Positions 1 through 9,040 of a DNA stretch of 64,000 nucleotides are shown here, one piece after another. The translations under genes were made by a program, and so were the position numbers. The stretch is from Hymenobacter qilianensis (GTDB lineage: Bacteria; Bacteroidota; Bacteroidia; Cytophagales; Hymenobacteraceae). Under the pieces are notes generated by a model. The model was given only the letters and a program-made list of their open reading frames with translations, was not told the origin of the DNA and did no database searches. The stretch is taken from the NCBI RefSeq assembly GCF_014489555.1, contig NZ_CP060784.1:2542001-2606000 (forward strand), read 5' to 3'. Positions within the stretch are counted from its first letter, which is position 1. Each line of letters opens with the position of its first letter.

Positions 1-1118
1 TAGAAAGCATGGTGCGCGACCTCGTAGAGCAGTCGGTGAACATGGTGCGCATGCGCCGCAAGGAGGAAGTAAAAGTGCAGGCCGCTCAGGTGGTAGAAGA
101 TATTATTCTGGACGCGCTTATTCCGCCCATTTCCAGCGGCTCAACTACGGTAGCGAAGCCTTCCGCCGGCTTTGGCAGCGAGGGAAGCGCGATGCCCGAA
201 AGCGACCATGAGCTAAACGAGCGTACTCGCGAGAAATTCCGCCAGAAAATTCGGGCTGGTGAGCTGGACGACCGCAAAATCGACATCAAGGTTCAGCAGA
301 GCAACGCGCCCGGTATTGGGGTAGTAGGCGGACCCGGCGGCATGGATGAAGCCTCCATGGCCGGCCTTCAGGATATGCTCAGCAGCATGATCCCTAAGAA
401 AACCCGCAAGCGTAAAGTCACTATTGCGGAAGCCCGCAAAATTCTGCTCGATGAGGAAGCGGCTAAGCTCATCGATATGGATGAGGTGAAAGACGAAGCC
501 ATCCGCAACGCCGAAAACGCTGGTATCATCTTCATTGATGAGATTGACAAGGTAGCCAGCCGCAACGGCAAAAGTGGGGGAGGCGGGCCCGACGTCAGTC
601 GTGAGGGCGTGCAGCGCGATTTGCTGCCCATCGTGGAAGGCTCAGCCGTCAGCACTAAGTATGGTGTCATCAACACCGATCATATTCTGTTTATTGCCGC
701 TGGCGCATTCCACGTAGCCAAGCCCAGCGACCTGATTCCCGAGCTACAAGGCCGCTTTCCGATTCGCGTTGAGCTGCAAAGCCTCACCAAAGCCGATTTC
801 TACCGGATTCTCAAAGAGCCTAAGAACGCCCTTACTAAGCAGTATGAAGCGCTTCTAATGGCAGAAGAAGTAGAGCTATCCTTTGATGACGCCGCTTTGG
901 AGCGCGTGGCCGAAATCGCCTTTGAGGTGAATGAGGAAGTCGAAAACATTGGAGCCCGCCGTCTGCACACTGTTATGAGCCGCTTGCTTAACGACATTCT
1001 GTTCGACGTACCCGACCGTATTGGCGCCAATGCGCACATCCTGATTACCCGCGAGCTGGTGGAAGAGCGCCTCCGCGACATGGTTCGCAACCGCGACTTG
1101 TCGCAGTATATTCTCTGA
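1..1118 (+). CDS. hslU: ATP-dependent protease ATPase subunit HslU (5' end outside window)
   Basis: HslU is the AAA+ unfoldase that feeds proteins to the HslV peptidase in the cytoplasm. The reading frame is open from the first bases, so the N-terminal part with Walker A lies before the window. Visible parts are the intermediate I-domain, the Walker B region FIDEIDK, the HslU signature PDVSREGVQRDLLP, the SDLIPELQGR segment and sensor 2 ENIGARRLH. The protein ends in SQYIL, like the family C-terminus that docks into HslV. About 370 of the usual 440-460 residues are present. A glycine-rich KSGGGG insertion lies just before PDVSREG. A terminator follows. Identity is secure; hslV is not in view. 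Confidence 0.96.
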   Translation, partial: ESMVRDLVEQSVNMVRMRRKEEVKVQAAQVVEDIILDALIPPISSGSTTVAKPSAGFGSEGSAMPESDHELNERTREKFRQKIRAGELDDRKIDIKVQQSNAPGIGVVGGPGGMDEASMAGLQDMLSSMIPKKTRKRKVTIAEARKILLDEEAAKLIDMDEVKDEAIRNAENAGIIFIDEIDKVASRNGKSGGGGPDVSREGVQRDLLPIVEGSAVSTKYGVINTDHILFIAAGAFHVAKPSDLIPELQGRFPIRVELQSLTKADFYRILKEPKNALTKQYEALLMAEEVELSFDDAALERVAEIAFEVNEEVENIGARRLHTVMSRLLNDILFDVPDRIGANAHILITRELVEERLRDMVRNRDLSQYIL

Positions 1119-1161
1119 TCAGCTGAATAGGTAAGCTATCCATCTGTTTGACTACTACTGT

Positions 1162-1193
1162 AAAAAAGGCGGCTTCGAGAAGTCGCTTTTTTT
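1162..1193 (+). terminator. Rho-independent terminator after hslU
   Basis: An A-run, a GC-rich stem (GGCGGCTTC paired with GAAGTCGC) and a run of seven T form a classic intrinsic terminator about 45 bases after the hslU stop. The A-run before the stem could let it work in both directions. It separates hslU from the dehydrogenase gene that follows. Confidence 0.8.
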
Positions 1194-1268
1194 ATTGGGT
1201 TTCCTCTACAACTGGTTTGCCCGTATAAGAACTTCCTTCGATGGTCTCACCTTCACTTTCTATACGCA

Positions 1269-1955
1269 ATGCGTTATTACATTATTACGGGCGCCAGCCG
1301 GGGCTTGGGCAAAGCACTGGCTGAAGAAATACTGCGCCAACCCGATACGACGGTGATAGGAGTATCACGCCATGCTACCATCGAGCACCCTCGTTACCAT
1401 CACCGGCCCCTCGACTTATCTGATATTCTGGCTGTTGAAGCCAACCTCTATACAGTATTTGCCCCTCACCCTGATGCATCTAGCATTACGCTGATAAATA
1501 ATGCGGCGGTGTTGGGCCAGATCGGGTACGTGGGGGAGCTGCCCAATGAGCATTTCACGTTTGCCTTCGACGTGAACTTGGTAGCTCCGGCCATGCTCAT
1601 GAATACTTTCCTGCGTAATTACGCCGCCATGACGTGCCCACGCACTATCCTCAACATCAGCAGCGGGGCAGCGCAGCGCGCCGTAGATGGGTGGGCTGCC
1701 TATTCAGCCTCCAAAGCTGCCCTCGATGCATTGTCGCGCGCTATTCAGAAGGAGCAGGATTTGCGCGGTACAGGGGTGCGGGTTCAAACCATCTCGCCGG
1801 GCGTACTCGATACCGGTATGCAGGAGCAGATTCGGAACACGGACAACCGGCAGTTCAGTGAGGTTGATAAGTTTGTGGCGTTTCATTCGGAGGATAAGCT
1901 CGCGGACCCGGTAGAAGTCGCCCGCAAGATTTTAGCCTCGCTACAGGCAAACTAG
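1269..1955 (+). CDS. Short-chain dehydrogenase/reductase (SDR), sepiapterin-reductase-like
   Basis: A 228-residue classical SDR with a Rossmann fold. The dinucleotide motif TGASRGLG is at residues 7-14, the structural NNAA motif is near residue 75, and the catalytic serine (NISSG) is followed by Tyr-Lys in YSASK. The SPGVLDTGMQ segment matches the loop after the active site. The general layout and the MQEQIR region resemble sepiapterin reductase-type SDRs of Bacteroidota, so an NADP(H)-dependent carbonyl reductase is likely, but the substrate cannot be read from sequence. It is monocistronic, between the hslU terminator and the bidirectional terminator at 1959-1993. Confidence is high for the family and low for the substrate. 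Confidence 0.88.
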   Translation: MRYYIITGASRGLGKALAEEILRQPDTTVIGVSRHATIEHPRYHHRPLDLSDILAVEANLYTVFAPHPDASSITLINNAAVLGQIGYVGELPNEHFTFAFDVNLVAPAMLMNTFLRNYAAMTCPRTILNISSGAAQRAVDGWAAYSASKAALDALSRAIQKEQDLRGTGVRVQTISPGVLDTGMQEQIRNTDNRQFSEVDKFVAFHSEDKLADPVEVARKILASLQAN

Positions 1956-1958
1956 GTT

Positions 1959-1993
1959 AAAAAGCCCCCCAGATATCATCTGGGGGCTTTTTT
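1959..1993. terminator. Bidirectional terminator made of two facing GCCCCCCAG motifs
   Basis: AAAAAGCCCCCCAG and CTGGGGGCTTTTTT face each other across a short loop, between the convergent SDR and lipoprotein genes. A- and T-runs on either side allow use on both strands. One arm has six C and the other five G, leaving one unpaired base. The arm is the same 9-mer that is abundant elsewhere in the window. Confidence 0.9.
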
Positions 1994-2017
1994 ATGACTA
2001 AGGAAATGTGCTTGTGC

Positions 2018-2617
2018 TTAAGGCAAGATGCGCACGCGTATTTCTGTGGTTATGATTTCTTGCCCGCTCTCCAACGTAACGAGAAACCAATAGCGAAGTG
2101 TATTAGGATCGCGCTCATTTACTGCTGGGTTTGCCCCGGTGGTCATAGTTACCGTTGGGGCGTTGCCTGCCGTATTGAGACCAGCATTATACCCCGGCAC
2201 TGTAGTCAATCGGGTACGGTAAGCTGAATAGGCACTTAAGCTGGTTGAGAAAGTGATTTCATTGCTGCCATTGCCTGCAATAGGGCTCGGCGTTTGGGTT
2301 GCAGTATTATAGTTGAGCAGAAAAGCGCCCCCGGTATTCAGGTTAGCCAGCGTATTGCCGGTAGCCACCCGGCTAATTTCTCTTATTGTGCCCCTGCCAG
2401 CCGGAATCTGCAAAACAATATCAAATTGCCCCCCAGCGGCTACCGAGGTGGTAATGACGGGTACCCGCTCATGGTACTGAGCGTTTTTGACCGTCACCGG
2501 AATTTCAGCAATAGCATCATCGAGGGGCCCAAGCTTATCACCATAGTCTTTTTCGCAAGAGAAAGTGACTACCGACAGGATAAGGAGCGCTACAAAGCGG
2601 ATTATGTTTTTTTTCAT
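2018..2617 (-). CDS. Small lipoprotein, third gene of SusCD unit 1
   Basis: A 199-residue protein with a lipoprotein signal peptide: the start MKKNIIRF, a hydrophobic stretch, then a lipobox ending at Cys21 (VVTFSC) followed by EKDYGD. The rest looks like a beta-rich extracytoplasmic domain (VPVITTSVAAGGQFDIVLQIP) with no motif I recognise. Its place 31 bases after the SusD gene suggests a surface accessory lipoprotein of the same uptake complex, comparable in position to SusE/SusF, though no sequence relation to them is evident. It contains one in-frame copy of the CTGGGGGGC motif at 2428-2436. The product is otherwise unknown. Confidence 0.75.
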   Translation of the reverse strand: MKKNIIRFVALLILSVVTFSCEKDYGDKLGPLDDAIAEIPVTVKNAQYHERVPVITTSVAAGGQFDIVLQIPAGRGTIREISRVATGNTLANLNTGGAFLLNYNTATQTPSPIAGNGSNEITFSTSLSAYSAYRTRLTTVPGYNAGLNTAGNAPTVTMTTGANPAVNERDPNTLRYWFLVTLESGQEIITTEIRVRILP

Positions 2618-2648
2618 GACTATCTCGTTTTAGATGAAGTATCCAGCC

Positions 2649-4169
2649 TTAATTACTGGCCCACCAGACCGGAACCGTGATATTGGGCCGATCCGCTGGA
2701 ACCTGGTTGGCATTGGCGGATATTTCTCCATTGGTGTAGAAGAAGCGCTGCGGAATAGTCGGGCTATCCGAGCTGGGATTTTCTACGGGAGCTAAGCGCG
2801 GAAAACCAGTACGCCGATAGTCATTCCAGGCTTCGTAGCCGTTCCCAAACAAGGCAATCCATTTCTGGGTAATAATCTGGTTTTGCCTTCTGGTATTCGA
2901 GCCCGATAGCGTAACCCAGCGCGCATTTGCTGGGTTGGCGAGATAAGCATCAATAGCCGCGGCGTCAACACCCGCTTTTGTCATGGAAGCCCTGATGCCT
3001 TGGGTAAACAAGGCTTGGGCATCGCCGCCGGTGCCAAGCAACAGGGCTGCCTCCGCCAGAATAAACTTAGTCTGGAAGTTTGTCAGCATCCGCACGGGCG
3101 CGTCACCACTGTTACCCAAAAGGTAGGGACCCAGCCGGGACCGGTTGGCAATGCCTGGTACGGCGTTATTGCTACCGTTCTGAAAGCCCGTAAAAGTGCC
3201 AAAGGCCGTGGTAGTAGCAGCTGCGTTGGCCGGCGACGTAGAGTAAAAGCGCGGCAAGCGCGGATCATTCCGCAGGTTCATGGTATCGATGAAGCGCTGG
3301 CTGGCTATCTGATCACCGGGGCGGTTCGTGACGTTGTAGGAGAAGAAGGGATTCTGGTTGCCTACTGTAGTGCCAAAAGCAAGCTGAAAGTCGTCGGCAT
3401 TGTCTGATATGTAACTCGCCGGGCCTTTTGCCAATACTTCTCTTATGACGGAGGTCGCCAAGGCTGGCTCCTTCTTGCTTATCTGAAGCGCGAACTTGAG
3501 CAACAGCGTATTGCCAAATTTCCGCCACCTGGCAATGTTGCCTCCATAAATCAGATCATTGGCGGCAGTTGGCACAATAAGACCTGGCGGCTGATCCAAG
3601 TCATTAAGGCCCTCGCGCACCAAATCAAATAAGCTTTGAATTTCTAACTGCGCGTTGCCCTTGTAAATGTCCTCCTGCTTATCAAACCGAGGCTGAAGTT
3701 GGGCGGACCCTTTTAGCGCTTGCGAGTAAGGTACATCGCCCCATATATCCGTCGCTACGGCGAAGTTATATGCTTTCATAAGCTTCGCGATGCCCGTAAA
3801 GGCAGGCCCACTCCGGTCACCGGTGTCTATGATGTTTTGAGCATCTGCCAAAGCACCAGCATATACGTCGAATTCCCACTCGTTATTAAAGTCCCCCCGA
3901 ATAGCATAGCGGTCGTAGGCAGGAGTCTGTATGCCTTCCGCACCTGCCATATGCTGCACGAATAGCTCACCCACTCGGCCAATTGTATTGCTATTGATGA
4001 AAGCCGTACTGGCCTGGAGTGAGCTAAGTACTACCCCAGCAGGCACCTCACTTGGACTATTGGGGTCCACATTATCGCCAAAAAACTCGTCTTTATCGCA
4101 GCTCGCAGCACCTAGAAACAATGCTCCTGCTACAGCATAACGGGCAAAAAAGGAATATTTCATTTTCAT
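2649..4169 (-). CDS. SusD-like surface lipoprotein (SusD-like_2 type), unit 1
   Basis: A 506-residue SusD/RagB relative: the substrate-binding lid lipoprotein that sits on a SusC barrel in the outer membrane. The signal peptide ends in a lipobox at Cys24 (GAASC) followed by the acidic stretch DKDEFF that marks surface export. The DPNSPSEVPAGVVLSS start, the DIWGDVPYSQAL motif and the C-terminal QKWIALFGNGYEAWNDYRRTGFP are typical of the SusD-like_2 branch, whose members usually import peptides or unknown solutes. It lies 3 bases after its SusC partner. The substrate is unknown, and there are no degradative enzymes nearby. Confidence 0.92.
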   Translation of the reverse strand: MKMKYSFFARYAVAGALFLGAASCDKDEFFGDNVDPNSPSEVPAGVVLSSLQASTAFINSNTIGRVGELFVQHMAGAEGIQTPAYDRYAIRGDFNNEWEFDVYAGALADAQNIIDTGDRSGPAFTGIAKLMKAYNFAVATDIWGDVPYSQALKGSAQLQPRFDKQEDIYKGNAQLEIQSLFDLVREGLNDLDQPPGLIVPTAANDLIYGGNIARWRKFGNTLLLKFALQISKKEPALATSVIREVLAKGPASYISDNADDFQLAFGTTVGNQNPFFSYNVTNRPGDQIASQRFIDTMNLRNDPRLPRFYSTSPANAAATTTAFGTFTGFQNGSNNAVPGIANRSRLGPYLLGNSGDAPVRMLTNFQTKFILAEAALLLGTGGDAQALFTQGIRASMTKAGVDAAAIDAYLANPANARWVTLSGSNTRRQNQIITQKWIALFGNGYEAWNDYRRTGFPRLAPVENPSSDSPTIPQRFFYTNGEISANANQVPADRPNITVPVWWASN

Positions 4170-4172
4170 GGT

Positions 4173-7100
4173 TTACAAAGTGAAGCGAAGGTTTACACCA
4201 TATGTGCGGGAGTTCGGTGGTCCCTGCAGGTCGAGGCCCCGGATGTTGCCAGCTCCCTGCGTATTCAGCTCAGGGTCAAAATTGGCATTAGGAGCGTAGT
4301 AGAAGAGGTTGCGGCCTGAAAATGAAACATTCACTTCTCCGAATGGGAGGCGCTCCAACACTGGCTTGGGCAGGCTATAGCCCAGCGTTACTTCCCGTAG
4401 GCGGTATACCGTGGCATCGTACACACCGAGGTCACTCTGTAAGCCGAACGATCTCCAATAGTCCTGGGCGCTTATCTGAATGTTATTCGGCCGGTATGAC
4501 TTGCTTCCGTCGGCGTTTGTCTCCTCAATAACCCCCGGAATAACCCGGGGAAGCTCCCGGTCTCTTCCGGTTTCTTCTAAAGCGCCCCCCGATTTATAGA
4601 AGTTGTTGGTGAAGGATACGACGTCGCCTCCTTGGTTGGTATCAACCAAAAATGAAAAGGTGAGGCCCTTGTAAGAAAAGGAGTTGTTTAAGCCTGCTTG
4701 CCAATCATAATTTGGGTCAGCGATGATTTCGCCGGCTACTTCAGGGGCAAACAGGCCGGTGGTCGGATTAATCAGGTATTTGCCATCAGGAGAAGTTGCT
4801 TTCTTGTTGCCTACGATAACTCCGTAGGGCTCTCCAACCACGAAAGAAGGTGTTGTGCCAATGAAAGCATTACCCGCAATAGCCGATCGTGTTACTCCTT
4901 CAATCAGGGAGACAACCTCATTGCGGATACGCGTGTAGTTTAGAGTAGCGTTCCAGGTGAAATTGTCGCTGCTGATAGGGCTGAAAGAAACCAAGCCTTC
5001 TATCCCCTTATTATCCAGCCGGCCAGCATTGGCAATGCGGGTTCTATAGCCCGTTGAGGCTGGCGTTGCCAATGGGATGATTTGATCACGGCTGGTCTGA
5101 TAGAAATACGTTGCCTCAATACTCAGACGGTTCTTGAAAAACCCGAGGTTGACTCCGCCCTCGTAAGAACGAGTGAATTCAGGCTTCAGGTCGGGGTTGC
5201 CTTGCTGATTGCCTAAAGCAAACCCGCCTGCTCCATTGAAGGGGAAGTTTAGGTTGGCAACGTTATTACCAAAAGAAGCTACCCCATATACAGTTCCCAG
5301 ATTGTAGGGATCTGTATCACGGCCCACTTCAGCCGCAGCCGCCCTGATTTTACCGTAGGAGAAAATATCCGATGAGACATTAAAAGCATCGGTAAATACG
5401 AACGCAACGCTAGCTGAAGGATAAAAGAACGTATTGTTCTTCTTCGGTAATGTTGATGATTCGTCTATCCGGCCGGTTAAGGTCAGATACAAATAGTTAT
5501 TGTAGGCCAGATCCAGCGAGCCATAGTAGCCTAATAGGCGACGAAGACTGGTAGTTTCGCCGGTTCCATTGGAATAGACGGAGGCAACAGAAGAGTTCTC
5601 GAAGCCACTTACGAGTAAGTTGTCAGCTTGCGATGTAATCGATTGGAAGCGACGGGAGTTGATTTGCTGACCAAGCAAAAGAGTAGCATCTAAGCCTTCC
5701 ATCAGGATCCCTTGCTTCTTTAAGGTCGCAATAAAGTCACCGGTGAATTCGCTCCGGTAGAAGACTTGGTCAACTATCTGGCCCGTAGGCACGCGCGATC
5801 CACTCGGAGTAGAGACGTTTTTACGACGGTCGGTATAGGTATCTAAGCCTCCTCGGTACAATACATTCAGCCAAGGCGTAATGTCATAGCTTAAATTAGC
5901 CACGTTAATAAATCGAGTCAGCTTCGAGGTAGTTTGTATATTCTCACGATTCCAGCGAGGGTTATCGGTGCCCGCGAAAAAAACGTTTGCACCTGTAACC
6001 GGATTTCTGTAGGGCAGGCCCATTAAATCATAGCTACGTGGTATGCTTACGAGCGAGCCGAATGCACTGGCTCCGTTGCCTACTGCCGAGCCGAGCTGAT
6101 CAGTACTAACGAAGTTGACAGAGGCTCCAGCTCTAAGTTTGTTAAGTAGCAAGGTGTTACCACCCACATTCACATTCAGGCGACTCAGGTCGTTAAATTC
6201 CGATATGCCTTTTTGATCGGTATTATTGATTCCGAGTACGAAGTTCTGGTCGGCAGTACCGCCACGGATATTGACACCAGTGGTGAGCAGACGCCCTGTG
6301 CGGAAAAAGTCTTTTATGTTGTCTTCGTATGCTCGGTAAGGTAGTTCACTGCCATCACCCAGAATTAGGCCGTTAGGTACTGTTTTCGGCCCATCGAAAC
6401 GTGGCCCCAGGATTGAGTACTACCCGTATTAACGTCTCCGAAAGCCGGGTTAGCAGCGGAAGGAAGCGCTGTTAAATTAGTGCCATTAAGGCCTTGCCCA
6501 TACTCATTTTGGAAGTCCTGAATACCATACACTTGCTGAAATGCGAGACCAGAAGTTGCAGTTATCTCTAATTTCTTGTTGGCGTTGCGGCCTGACTTGG
6601 TGGTAATGATAACTGCTCCTGCTGCTGCCCGTGAGCCGTAAAGAGCGGCGGCAGCCGGGCCTTTCAGAATGTTGATGCTCTCAATGGTCTCCGGATCAAT
6701 ATCCAGCGCCCGGTTTGCGGTTTGTGCACCACCCAGCGAGCCCAGCGTACCACCACCACTTGTCCGGTCCAGATTATTACTGACTGGAATGCCGTCAACA
6801 ACAAACAGCGGCTGGTTACTACCCTGTAGCGATGTAATGCCCCGGATATTGATGTTTGTGGATGCTCCTGGCAATCCGCTGGAGTTGGTAATGCTAACAC
6901 CCGACACTTTACCTTGCAGTGCATTCAGGACGTTGGGCTCTGACTTCTGCGAAATCTGCTCCGCCTTAATTTCCTGCGTGGCAATGCCTAGTGAGCGTGT
7001 TTCGCGTTCGATGCCAAGTGCCGTAACAACTACTTCGCTGAGTTGCTTTGTGTCGCTGGCCAGAGCCACATTTACCTCATTGCCTTGCCCGATCACCACT

Positions 7101-7348
7101 TCTTGCTGCGTGTAGCCGATGGAGCTGAACACCAAGCTGCCCCCAGCAGCTGGTACGCCTAATGTGAAGGTGCCATCTGCATTCGTCGAGATGCCATTGG
7201 TAGTACCCTTAAGAAGTACTGTTACTCCAGGCAGGCCTTCTCCCGTCTGTCGATCCGTGACCCGCCCTGATATGCTCCGGTCCTGAGCGCTCACCTGCCG
7301 AAACAGAGTGAGGATGAGTACCATACTCATCAATAAAATTTTTTTCAT
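4173..7348 (-). CDS. SusC/RagA-type TonB-dependent outer membrane transporter, unit 1 (one-base gap in reading frame)
   Basis: A TonB-dependent outer-membrane transporter of about 1058 residues once joined. It has a signal peptide ending VSAQD, a carboxypeptidase-regulatory-like domain (ISGRVTDRQTGEGLPGVTV), the SEVVVTALG linker, a plug with NIRGITSLQG and LFVVDGIPV, and a 22-strand barrel with an aromatic C-terminus. The frame is interrupted near 6403: after GSTQSWG the sequence reads GGCCAC where GGCCCAC would restore PRFDGPKTVPNG and an open frame to 4173. Only one base is missing and both halves are well conserved, so an intact gene with a sequencing error, or a very recent mutation, is likely. 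The start ATG is at 7348. Confidence 0.9.
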
Positions 7349-7380
7349 TCAGTTGATTGTTGTTAAGTGAGTGATATAGA

Positions 7381-7412
7381 CTAAGATAACGAATGCTGAA
7401 ATTATTTAACAA
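7381..7412 (-). promoter_or_regulatory. Candidate promoter for SusC unit 1
   Basis: On the minus strand, TTG (7410-7412) is followed after 21 bases by TATCTTAG (7381-7388), close to the Bacteroidota -33/-7 pattern TTTG-N(17-23)-TAnnTTTG with one mismatch in the -7 box. It would give a leader of about 25 bases before the ATG at 7348. The rest of the 7413-7602 gap is AT-rich and shows nothing else clear. Confidence 0.45.
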
Positions 7413-7602
7413 GCTTATAGTAAGGGTGTTATATGATTTTACGCAGCAATTATAACTATTTTTTTAACCTGTTAAATAGAGAAATGGTACACCTCGACTA
7501 TGAAAATTATAAGTTATCAGGTCATTTCATTTAGTAAGTACAAATGGGTGCATTCACAATTTGTGTTTTACATGGTAGCGCTTCTGCTTACAAACTATAA
7601 AT

Positions 7603-7639
7603 AAAAAAGCCCCCCAGCTACGTAGCTGGGGGCTTTTTT
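7603..7639. terminator. Terminator after SusCD unit 2 made of facing GCCCCCCAG motifs
   Basis: AAAAAAGCCCCCCAGC and GCTGGGGGCTTTTTT pair across the palindromic centre TACGTA. It lies just past the stop of the unit 2 SusD gene. The left arm has six C, the right five G, as at the other Sus terminators. Confidence 0.9.
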
Positions 7640-7656
7640 AAAGAAAACACTAAACT

Positions 7657-9018
7657 CTAGTAACCAGGGTTTTGAGTGATGTTCGGGTTATTAACCGTTT
7701 CGCGGAAGGGAATGGGGAAAAGTAAACGATTAGGATCCACGATACTCAATAGGGTTTGGGCCCGGCCTATACGAACCAAGTCAAACCAGCGGTGGCCTTC
7801 CATTGCTAGCTCTACTCGGCGCTCCTGCGCAATAGCATCTAATAGCGCTGCTTTAGTTAGAGTAGCTTTTGGTGCCAAACCAGCCCGTTGCCGCACTTGA
7901 TTCAAGAGTAGTAGGGACGCTGGGAGATTACCCAATTGAGCTTTCGCTTCTGCACTAATCAACAGGATTTCAGCATAACGGAAAACACGGAAGTTGTCCG
8001 TTCCCGTGCCTGGATCAGTGTATTTGACACCTACGCCCGCTACTACTGCACGATTAGCTAATTGGAAAGTTCCGTTAGAGATAGAAGCATCCTTGCGTTT
8101 ATCACCAGTTTCATACGCAGTTGGTAGCGTACTGCCAGATCCTGTAGGCCGAACTTCATTACGCCCACCATTCGCCCCAGGTAGGAAGAAAAAGGCAAAC
8201 GAGCTCTGAGTATTCGCATCAAACTGAATCTCCCAAATAGACTCTGCGGAATTCTCGGTTGTGAAAATGCTTCTGTAGTCTGACAGAAGTTGGAAACGAT
8301 TACTGGCAATAATCTGATCAGCGGCGGCAGCAGCAGCTTGCCAATTTTCGCGGTATAGCTCTACTCGAGCCCTCAGGGCCCTAGCTGTAGATTTAGTGGC
8401 ACGTCCTACATTTACCTCTGGTAATGATGTCTCAGCGGCAGCTAAATCGGCAATTACTTGCTCATACACCGCAGCGCGGGGTGAGCGTGATACATTCAAA
8501 GTAGCATCAGCCTCGGAAGTGGGAGTAAGAACGATGGCCACATCACCCCAATAACGAGTAGCATCGAAATGTGCGTTAGCTCTTAGGAATAGGGCTTCAG
8601 CTACGAATACATTACGCTGCTCTTCACTAATACTTGTTATGCCCGGAACCTGTGCAATAACGTTATTAGCGCGGTTGATGGTACGGTAAATCGCGTAGTA
8701 AATGTCTTGGTTATTGACATTATCCGTAAGGATATTTTGATTGTCTACTTGGGCGTAAGTTGGAAAAGTACCTGTATGCGCTAAGTTATCTGCTGCTAAA
8801 TCAGAAAAAACGGGATAAAGAAGCCCATAATAGTTGGCACTGGTTAAAGCACCGTAGATGCCAATTACTGCACCTCGCGCACCCTCTAAGTCCGTGAATA
8901 CATCATTACGGTCAACCGAAGTTTGTGGGGTTGGTTCAAGGAAATCAGAGCAACTAGTTGCACTCAGGCCAAGTAGCCCAAGCATTGCTAGTGTTACAAA
9001 TTTGGAACGGATAGTCAT
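7657..9018 (-). CDS. RagB/SusD family nutrient-uptake lipoprotein, unit 2
   Basis: A 453-residue RagB/SusD lipoprotein. I chose the ATG at 9018 (MTIRSKFVTL) over one seven codons upstream because it gives a compact signal peptide with a lipobox at Cys23 (SATSC) followed by SDFLEPTPQ, the usual SusD mature start. TPR-like helices follow (AEALFLRANAHFDATRYWGDV), and the C-terminal block RRVELAMEGHRWFDLVRIGRA plus the ending NPNITQNPGY is the classic SusD signature. It probably binds its ligand over the SusC barrel encoded 22 bases upstream. No enzyme in the neighbourhood indicates the substrate. Confidence 0.93.
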   Translation of the reverse strand: MTIRSKFVTLAMLGLLGLSATSCSDFLEPTPQTSVDRNDVFTDLEGARGAVIGIYGALTSANYYGLLYPVFSDLAADNLAHTGTFPTYAQVDNQNILTDNVNNQDIYYAIYRTINRANNVIAQVPGITSISEEQRNVFVAEALFLRANAHFDATRYWGDVAIVLTPTSEADATLNVSRSPRAAVYEQVIADLAAAETSLPEVNVGRATKSTARALRARVELYRENWQAAAAAADQIIASNRFQLLSDYRSIFTTENSAESIWEIQFDANTQSSFAFFFLPGANGGRNEVRPTGSGSTLPTAYETGDKRKDASISNGTFQLANRAVVAGVGVKYTDPGTGTDNFRVFRYAEILLISAEAKAQLGNLPASLLLLNQVRQRAGLAPKATLTKAALLDAIAQERRVELAMEGHRWFDLVRIGRAQTLLSIVDPNRLLFPIPFRETVNNPNITQNPGY

Positions 9019-9040
9019 ATGGTCAGAAAACAAAGACAAG